In this document: positions 58,867-64,000 of the stretch, one piece after another
How the letters are laid out: the number at the start of each line of letters is the position of its first letter
Numbering within the stretch: the first letter of the stretch is position 1
Origin: Mitsuaria sp. PDC51
GTDB taxonomy: Bacteria > Pseudomonadota > Gammaproteobacteria > Burkholderiales > Burkholderiaceae_C
Assembly (NCBI RefSeq): GCF_900113225.1
Contig: NZ_FOZE01000004.1
Coordinates: 62,001-126,000 of the forward strand
Direction of reading: 5' to 3'
DNA length: 64,000 nucleotides
Position numbers and translations under genes: made by a program
Notes under the pieces: generated by a model
What the model saw: only the letters and a program-made list of their open reading frames with translations
What the model was told of the DNA's origin: nothing
The model's database searches: none

Positions 58867-59661
58867 TCATCGCACCAACTCGGTGCCGATGACAGCACCA
58901 AATTGGACAACGCCCGCGCGCAGGGCCTCGTAGGCGGCGTCCATGGCCGCCGCGTCCCCCTTGACGCCCAGTTCGATGTGGCGACCCCACTGCGGGTGAT
59001 CGACGCTGGGCAGCGAGAACACCTTGATGCCGGGGAAGTCGGATTCGATCCGCTCCATCAGCGGGGTCAGGCTGGCTTCCATCGCGCCCTGGACGATCAG
59101 CGAGCGCTCGCGCGTGCCGACCGCGCGGTGCAGCTCGGCATGGCGGTGGTCCAGCACCCACTCGATCATCGGATGGGCCATCACCGGGAAACCGGGGACG
59201 AAGTAGGCCGTGCCGACCGAGAAGCCGGGGATCTTGTTGTACGGATTCGGAATGATGGCCGCGCCCTGCGGGAACACGCCCATCTCCATGCGACGCAGGG
59301 TGTCGGGGTGCTCGCGCTCGGGCGTCGTGCCCTGCTCCGCCGCCATCTGCTGGACGCGTTGCCAGATCAGCTCGGCCGCCTCCGGATGCAGCTCGAGCGG
59401 CCGTCCCAGCGCCGCGGCGGCGGCCTGGCGCGTGTGGTCGTCGGGCGTCGCGCCGATGCCGCCGCAGCTGAAGAACAGGTCGCCGCTGGCGAAGGCGGCC
59501 CGGTACTCGCGCACCAGTTGCTCCCGGTCGTCGCCCAGGTACTTCGCCCAGGCCAGCGACAGGCCGCGCGCGCCCAGCAACTCGATCACCTTGGACAGGT
59601 GCTTGTCCTGGCGCTTCCCGGACAGGATCTCGTCGCCAATGATGAAGAGGCCGATGTTCAT
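58867..59661 (-). CDS. MoaB/CinA-like molybdopterin-binding domain protein
   Basis: A 264-residue protein of the CinA N-terminal (COG1058) type: MNIGLFIIGDEILSGKRQDKH, SCGGIGATPDDHTRQAAAAALGR and NPYNKIPGFSVGTAYFVPGFP. It lacks the CinA C-terminal nicotinamide-deamidase half. The role is unproven; the family is linked to repair of NAD-type metabolites or to molybdopterin handling. Its end holds the best NtrC box of the glnA promoter. Confidence 0.88.
   Translation of the reverse strand: MNIGLFIIGDEILSGKRQDKHLSKVIELLGARGLSLAWAKYLGDDREQLVREYRAAFASGDLFFSCGGIGATPDDHTRQAAAAALGRPLELHPEAAELIWQRVQQMAAEQGTTPEREHPDTLRRMEMGVFPQGAAIIPNPYNKIPGFSVGTAYFVPGFPVMAHPMIEWVLDHRHAELHRAVGTRERSLIVQGAMEASLTPLMERIESDFPGIKVFSLPSVDHPQWGRHIELGVKGDAAAMDAAYEALRAGVVQFGAVIGTELVR
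58872..58886. promoter_or_regulatory. NtrC-box candidate with perfect core GCACC-N5-GGTGC
   Basis: Both halves of the NtrC consensus are intact (GCACC-AACTC-GGTGC). It lies within the last 20 bases of the upstream MoaB/CinA-type gene, about 160 bases from the glnA promoter, a normal distance for an enhancer. Confidence 0.6.
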
Positions 59662-59740
59662 GCGGGTTCCTGCGAAAACGTGGGAGCGAAGAAGGCGATG
59701 AAGACGAAGGCGATCGCGGCGCTCGCCGCGTCGGCCGGCT

Positions 59741-60676
59741 TCAGAGCGGCGACGGCCGGTTCTCGATCGCGGGCGGCGGCGTCGGGTCCTCGGCGTCCAG
59801 GGGCGGCGCCGTCGCATAGTTGGCGGGCAACGCGTCCATCACCGGATCGGGCGCGCGTTCGGCGCGGGTGTCGGCGCGGCGCATCTCCTGCAGCGCGGCC
59901 AGCGCGTAATGCGAGAACCACAGCGAGCTGAAGGCGAACACCAGCGTGTAGAGCCAGACCGACACCAGGATCAGCACCGGCGCGAAGGCGATCGTCAACG
60001 CGCCCATCGCCCAGATCGCCGCCGGCGCCGCGCCCAGGTAGCCCGTCGCCAGGCCCAGCAGCAGCAGCGGCAGCCGGTGCTCGGCCAGCAGGCGGCGGCG
60101 CTCGGGCGCGGACGCGTGCTCGGCCAGCACGTCGAAGGTGAACACGCGATACCCCAGCCAGCCCCAGATCAGCGGCGGCAGGATCAGCGCCAGCGGCGGG
60201 ATCAGCCAGAACGGCAGCGACGCCACCAGCAGCACGACGCACAGCAGCGTGTGGCCCAGCGACCAGCTCAGGCTGGCCACGAAGCCGGCGCCGCGCTTGC
60301 GCTCCAGCCCCGCGAAACGGCGCTGCGCGACCAGGTCCACCATCGACGGCGTCATCAGCAGCGCCACCAGCAGCAGGCTCAGCACGACCAGCGCCGGCAC
60401 GGCCATCGCCAGCACGATGATCGGCGCGAGCACCGTGCGGAAGGACGCGGCGCCGAGGCTGTCCAGCCACTTGAGCAGGCCGTCGATCAGGCTCCAGGAC
60501 TCGAGCGTCGCGCGCACGCCGGCGACGGCGGCTTCCCAGAAGAAGTAGCCGAGCCCGAACGCGAGCGCCGCCGACACGATCAGCGGCAGCAGCGACAGGC
60601 CGATCACCCGCGGATGCAGGCAGTACGCGGCCGCCCGCCAGAACGCGTCCGCGATGCGGCTCATCGGCTTGATCAT
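59741..60676 (-). CDS. EI24 domain (CysZ-like) inner-membrane protein
   Basis: A 311-residue polytopic protein, about six helices, with RIADAFWRAAAYCLHPRVIGLSLLPLIV at the start and the SFWLIPPLALILPPLIWGWLGYRVFTFD-like core. The tail (from about 275) is Pro/Asp-rich. Families of this fold include CysZ sulfate transporters, but sulfate transport cannot be claimed. ATGA overlap with the sterol-desaturase-like gene. Confidence 0.88.
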   Translation of the reverse strand: MIKPMSRIADAFWRAAAYCLHPRVIGLSLLPLIVSAALAFGLGYFFWEAAVAGVRATLESWSLIDGLLKWLDSLGAASFRTVLAPIIVLAMAVPALVVLSLLLVALLMTPSMVDLVAQRRFAGLERKRGAGFVASLSWSLGHTLLCVVLLVASLPFWLIPPLALILPPLIWGWLGYRVFTFDVLAEHASAPERRRLLAEHRLPLLLLGLATGYLGAAPAAIWAMGALTIAFAPVLILVSVWLYTLVFAFSSLWFSHYALAALQEMRRADTRAERAPDPVMDALPANYATAPPLDAEDPTPPPAIENRPSPL

Positions 60677-61731
60677 CCCTGGTTCCCTCCAGCCGGCGCC
60701 TGGCCGGCGATGTCCATCGTCGCGCCGCCGGGCGGCAGGGCGCCGCCTCCGGGCGCGGCCGCGATCTTGTCACGTCCGGCGAGCCGCTTCAGCCCCAGCC
60801 ACTGCTGGGCCCAGAAGCCGCGGCCGTAGTCGCGGCCGCCCTCTTCCGGCAACTGGTCGCGCACGCCGGTCGGGTCCCAGCGGTCCTCAAAGTTGGCGGT
60901 GCGGAACAGCACGTCCCAGATCGGGAACATGACCGCGAAGTTGTGGCCGCCCAGCGTGCCGCGACCGAAGCCTTCATGGCCGATGCCGATCGAGTGATGC
61001 AGGCGGTGGAAACGCGGGCTCACCAGCAGGCGCTCGCCGATCGCGCCGAAGCTCAGCCGCAGGTTGGCATGCTGCAGGTTCTCCAGCAGCTGCGAGATCG
61101 CGACCAGCGCGACGAACTGGCCGGGCCCGACGCCGATCAGCACCGCGGTCAGCGCGACCGCGCTGTCGATCAGCAGGTCGTCCAGCAGGTGGTTGCGGCT
61201 GTCGCTCCACATCGTCATCTGGCGCTGGCTGTGATGCAGCGCATGCAGCGCCCACCACCAGTGCCACGAATGCTGCGCGCGATGCAGCCAGTACTGCAGC
61301 AGGTCGAAGGCCACCAGGTACAGCACGAAGCTGACCCAGGCCTGGTCGGTGACGCCAGGCCAGATCGCGTCGAGCTGGAAGGACGGCAGGCCGAGCATGC
61401 GCATCTCGCCGACCAGGCTGTCGACCACCGGATCCAGCGAGAAGAACATCGCCAGCCGGAACACGCCCAGCCGCTGGATCAGCGTGTAGACGATGTCGAT
61501 GCGGATCGCATGGCGATCGGTGACCGCCTCCGCGGGGCGCCAGCGCTGCAGCGAACCGATCACCGCCAGCATCACGACGATCTGGATCAGGCCCACCAGC
61601 AGCCAGCCGGTCGCGTCGAACGCGTCCTCCAGCAGGTTGCCGTAGCCCAGGTGGAAGACGACCGGTTGAATGACGCTCTCGAACAGCGCCTGCTGCGCCT
61701 GTGCGAACAGATCGGTGAGCCAGTCCATCAC
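60673..61731 (-). CDS. Sterol desaturase / fatty acid hydroxylase family protein
   Basis: A 352-residue membrane protein with four or five helices and the His clusters of non-haem di-iron membrane enzymes: HRAQHSWHWWWALHALHHS and HRLHHS, with a further HNFAVMFPIWD. The real substrate is unknown; hopanoid, carotenoid or fatty-acid modification are all possible. The last 30 residues are Pro/Gly-rich. Fourteenth-order match is not claimed; overlaps the EI24 gene by four bases. Confidence 0.9.
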   Translation of the reverse strand: MMDWLTDLFAQAQQALFESVIQPVVFHLGYGNLLEDAFDATGWLLVGLIQIVVMLAVIGSLQRWRPAEAVTDRHAIRIDIVYTLIQRLGVFRLAMFFSLDPVVDSLVGEMRMLGLPSFQLDAIWPGVTDQAWVSFVLYLVAFDLLQYWLHRAQHSWHWWWALHALHHSQRQMTMWSDSRNHLLDDLLIDSAVALTAVLIGVGPGQFVALVAISQLLENLQHANLRLSFGAIGERLLVSPRFHRLHHSIGIGHEGFGRGTLGGHNFAVMFPIWDVLFRTANFEDRWDPTGVRDQLPEEGGRDYGRGFWAQQWLGLKRLAGRDKIAAAPGGGALPPGGATMDIAGQAPAGGNQG

Positions 61732-61783
61732 GCTGTCGGTCCTTCCATGAATCGGTGGATCGCGTCCGTGCCGCCCGCGCGCC

Positions 61784-62749
61784 TCAGCGCTTCAGGGCGT
61801 CCTTCGGCCCCGCGGGCCCGGGGGTGGCCGGCACGGCCGGAAGGCCCGCCGGAGCGCCAACCGGCACGCCGCTCGCGGCCGCCTTCGCAATCGCTTCCTG
61901 CGGCCGGCGCATCCAGGCGACGTAATCCGGATGATCGCGCAAGGGCGCGAAGCACATGCCCCGGGATTTCAAGCCTTGCAGCAGCGGCTCCAGCACCGTC
62001 GGCGCCCACGGGTCCTGGCGCGACCAGATGCCCAGGTGCGCCATCAGGATGTCGCCCGGCTTGACGCGCCGCAGCGCCTGGTCGAGCAGCGCGGGGTTGG
62101 GGTACTTGTCGCTGGGCAGTTCGTCGCCGAGGAAACCGGAGGCGCTCCAGCCCACGTGCCGGAATCCGCAGGCCTGCGCCGCCGCGAGCAGCGCCGGCGA
62201 GGTGCGTCCGGCCGGTGCGCGGAAGATCATCGACATCGGCCGGCCGGTCATCTCGAGGAAGCGGCGCGCGGGGCGCTTGAGCTCCTCGCAGTACTCGGCC
62301 GCGCTCAGCACGACGTTTTGCGGCACCTGCTCGCCGGCGGCGCGCTTGAAGCGGAACCGGCCGTCGGGCAGGTCCGCCGACCAGGCGTCGTGGTACCAGG
62401 TGTGCGAGCCGAAATCATGGCCCTGCGCGGCAAGCAGCTTCCACCACGGCGCCCACTTGTCGTCGAGCGTCTGCCCGCCGTCCATGGTCGGTTCCTGGGC
62501 GAGGAAGAAGGTCGCCTTCGCGTCGAAGCGCCGCAGCGTGTCGACGATCAGCGGCGCCACGCCCATGTGGCCGGTGTCGAAGGTGAGGTAGACGGGCTTG
62601 TCGCAGGGGGCCGGCGCCGGGGCCGAGGCGCCCTGCGGCTGCGCTTGCACCGCCATGGTCAGGCCGAGCGCGAGCGCCACGGCCGGACGCGCAAGCTGCG
62701 CAACTCGCGCAAGCTGCGCCGGACCACGCAGGACGAACGGGATCTTCAC
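61784..62749 (-). CDS. Polysaccharide deacetylase family protein, NodB-like with variant first motif
   Basis: A 321-residue protein with a signal peptide (about 1-37, VQAQP). The NodB fold is recognisable: PVYLTFDTGHMGVAP replaces TFDDGP, so the metal-binding second Asp is Thr, while the HxxxH pair is kept in SHTWYH. RAPAGRTSPALLAAAQACGF and GDILMAHLG complete the fold. A Pro/Ala-rich tail follows. Deacetylation of a glycan is likely but not certain. Upstream of the sterol-desaturase-like gene. Confidence 0.85.
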   Translation of the reverse strand: MKIPFVLRGPAQLARVAQLARPAVALALGLTMAVQAQPQGASAPAPAPCDKPVYLTFDTGHMGVAPLIVDTLRRFDAKATFFLAQEPTMDGGQTLDDKWAPWWKLLAAQGHDFGSHTWYHDAWSADLPDGRFRFKRAAGEQVPQNVVLSAAEYCEELKRPARRFLEMTGRPMSMIFRAPAGRTSPALLAAAQACGFRHVGWSASGFLGDELPSDKYPNPALLDQALRRVKPGDILMAHLGIWSRQDPWAPTVLEPLLQGLKSRGMCFAPLRDHPDYVAWMRRPQEAIAKAAASGVPVGAPAGLPAVPATPGPAGPKDALKR

Positions 62750-62774
62750 GGCCAGGGCCCTCGTCAGCCGGCGC

Positions 62775-63785
62775 TCACTGGCGCGGCATCTGGTCCAGCG
62801 TCCAGACGCCGTGCGGCGACTTGCCGACCTTGACCTGCTGCAGGATCTGCTTGGTCTGCAGGTCCATCACGGTGAGCTTGCGCGCCCAGCGCGAGGTGAA
62901 CATCAGCGTGCGGCCGTCGGTCAGGATCTCCATGTCGTCCGGGCCGCCGGGCGCCTTGAAGGTGTCGACCACCTTGAAATCCGCCAGCGCGATCTTGCTG
63001 ATCGTGTTGGCCGCGCGGTTGCTCACCAGCACATGCTTGCGGTCGCCCAGCGCGCGGAACGAATGCGCGCCGTCGCCGGTCTCCAGCTTCTTGACCAGCC
63101 GCGGCTGCGCGCCGCCGACGTCGTAGACCTCGACGCTGCGCTCGCCGGTCAGCGCCACCAGCAGGTACTTGTCGTCGGGCGTCAGGTAGAGGTCGGCCGG
63201 CAGCTTGCCGACGGGGATCTTCCAGCGCGGCGCCATCGTGTTCAGGTCGATGGCCAGCAGCTCCGAGCTGTCCTGCAGGCTGGCGTAGACAACGCTGCTC
63301 TTCGTGTCGATGGACAGGTGGCTCGGCGTCTTGGGCGCGGAGAAGCGCTTGAACAGCGCCAGCGGCTGCGCCGCGTTCTGCGGCTGCCACTTGTAGATGT
63401 CGACGTGATCCAGGCGGTTGCCGGCCAGCACCAGCCACTTCATGTCGGGCGAGAAGCGCAGGTGATAGGGGTCGGGGATGCCGTGGACGGTGCGCTGCAC
63501 CTCGGCCGTGACCGGGTCCAGGAAGGTCAGCGAGTCGCCCAGCGCGTTGGCCACGACCATGGTCTTGCGGTCGGGCGTCAGGTAGAGGTGGTGCGGCTCC
63601 TTGCCGGTCGGAATGCGCTTGACCTGGCGGAAGTCCTTCGGATCGATCACGCTGACGTCGGCGTCCAGCGAGTTCAGCACGAAGATGGGACTGCCGGTGG
63701 TGGCCAGCGCCGACGGCGCCGCGATCGACGCGCTCAGCGCCACGGCCAGGGCGGCCAGCAGCGGCCGCGCGAGGGAAGACAGCAT
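62775..63785 (-). CDS. Secreted YVTN/YncE-type beta-propeller protein
   Basis: A 336-residue protein with a signal peptide (about 1-28, ALATTGS). Seven-blade propeller repeats with V-L-N-SL-ADVSVID, YLTPDRKTMVVAN, YHLRFSPDMKWLVLAGN and so on. No catalytic residues; proteins of this type bind or scaffold. GAGGA ribosome site before the ATG at 63785. First gene of a probable four-gene unit (propeller, deacetylase, desaturase, EI24). Confidence 0.9.
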   Translation of the reverse strand: MLSSLARPLLAALAVALSASIAAPSALATTGSPIFVLNSLDADVSVIDPKDFRQVKRIPTGKEPHHLYLTPDRKTMVVANALGDSLTFLDPVTAEVQRTVHGIPDPYHLRFSPDMKWLVLAGNRLDHVDIYKWQPQNAAQPLALFKRFSAPKTPSHLSIDTKSSVVYASLQDSSELLAIDLNTMAPRWKIPVGKLPADLYLTPDDKYLLVALTGERSVEVYDVGGAQPRLVKKLETGDGAHSFRALGDRKHVLVSNRAANTISKIALADFKVVDTFKAPGGPDDMEILTDGRTLMFTSRWARKLTVMDLQTKQILQQVKVGKSPHGVWTLDQMPRQ

Positions 63786-64000
63786 GGAGATCCTCAACAG
63801 GGAGATGCCCGGCGAGCCAGGCGGCACGCAGCCCTCAAGTGTAGGCGGGTTCTCCCTAGGTCCGACCCGGAACAGCGCCGCCAAGGCCCGCCTGATGCGG
63901 GTTTGGGGCGGGTTTCGTGCGGGTTGGGGACGGACCTGGGCGTCAGGCAGGCGGCGTCGAAGCGGCGCGTTCACGCGCGGACGCTGCGGGCGTCGGAACG
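63786..64000. other. 215-base right end without recognised gene
   Basis: Contains the ribosome site of the beta-propeller gene and presumably its promoter. An open frame reading to the left from 63974 is in frame with the propeller gene but adds only a Arg/Pro-rich, non-signal-like stretch. No other feature seen. Confidence 0.4.

Overview
The window is bacterial chromosome with very high G+C and dense, mostly non-overlapping genes. Gene content points to a betaproteobacterium of the Burkholderiales, most like the Roseateles/Mitsuaria/Rubrivivax group. This is inferred from protein family resemblance; there is no rRNA gene to confirm it. I see no tRNA or rRNA gene, insertion sequence, prophage or CRISPR array. 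Apart from low-complexity tracts, base composition looks even, so most of the window reads as core or stable accessory genome.

Layout. 1-5166: two minus-strand proteins with bacterial Ig-like repeats flank glnS. The first runs off the left edge and carries an Asn-Pro linker encoded by exactly 20 copies of a hexanucleotide. 5167-14526: a plus-strand operon encoding an RND/HlyD-type adaptor, an ABC ATPase, a TolC-type channel, two FtsX/MacB-type permeases, an NtrC-family response regulator and its sensor kinase. It is preceded by a consensus sigma-54 promoter and an upstream cluster of TGTCCG repeats. 14539-24440: housekeeping and peptidase genes (DUF3297, DinB, SUI1, S9 peptidase, dusC, YgjP-like, M3 peptidase, ferredoxin) and a chemoreceptor. 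24567-32368: selO-msrB, yciB-bolA-ppiC, a DUF2062 protein, the divergent ybbA/tesA pair and a phosphoethanolamine-transferase-like enzyme. 32511-38972: isochorismatase, an Nramp-related transporter, a TPR-GNAT fusion, a LysR regulator and 2,2-dialkylglycine decarboxylase. 39289-46154: an IclR regulator divergent from an aromatic catabolic operon (MBL-fold protein, FAD monooxygenase, DUF2783 protein, hmgA, fahA). 46199-52654: MocR regulator, MBL protein with a zinc ribbon, tautomerase, DUF481, a DUF6600-type protein and peptide deformylase. 52751-58628: the nitrogen module ntrC-ntrB-DUF4124-glnA. 58867-63785: a MoaB/CinA-type protein, then a likely operon of beta-propeller, polysaccharide deacetylase, sterol desaturase-like and EI24 membrane proteins.

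How the genes work together. The export operon looks self-contained: kinase and regulator are encoded last, and the regulator class matches the sigma-54 promoter at the front, so it probably controls its own operon. The aromatic cluster would turn a hydroxyphenylacetate-like compound into homogentisate and then fumarate plus acetoacetate; the maleylacetoacetate isomerase is not in the window. The glnA-ntrBC block is the usual nitrogen-control unit, with a sigma-54 promoter and NtrC-box candidates upstream of glnA and ntrB.

The most interesting items are the sigma-54-controlled export operon with its repeat-type activator site, and the Ig-like surface-protein pair with the microsatellite linker.
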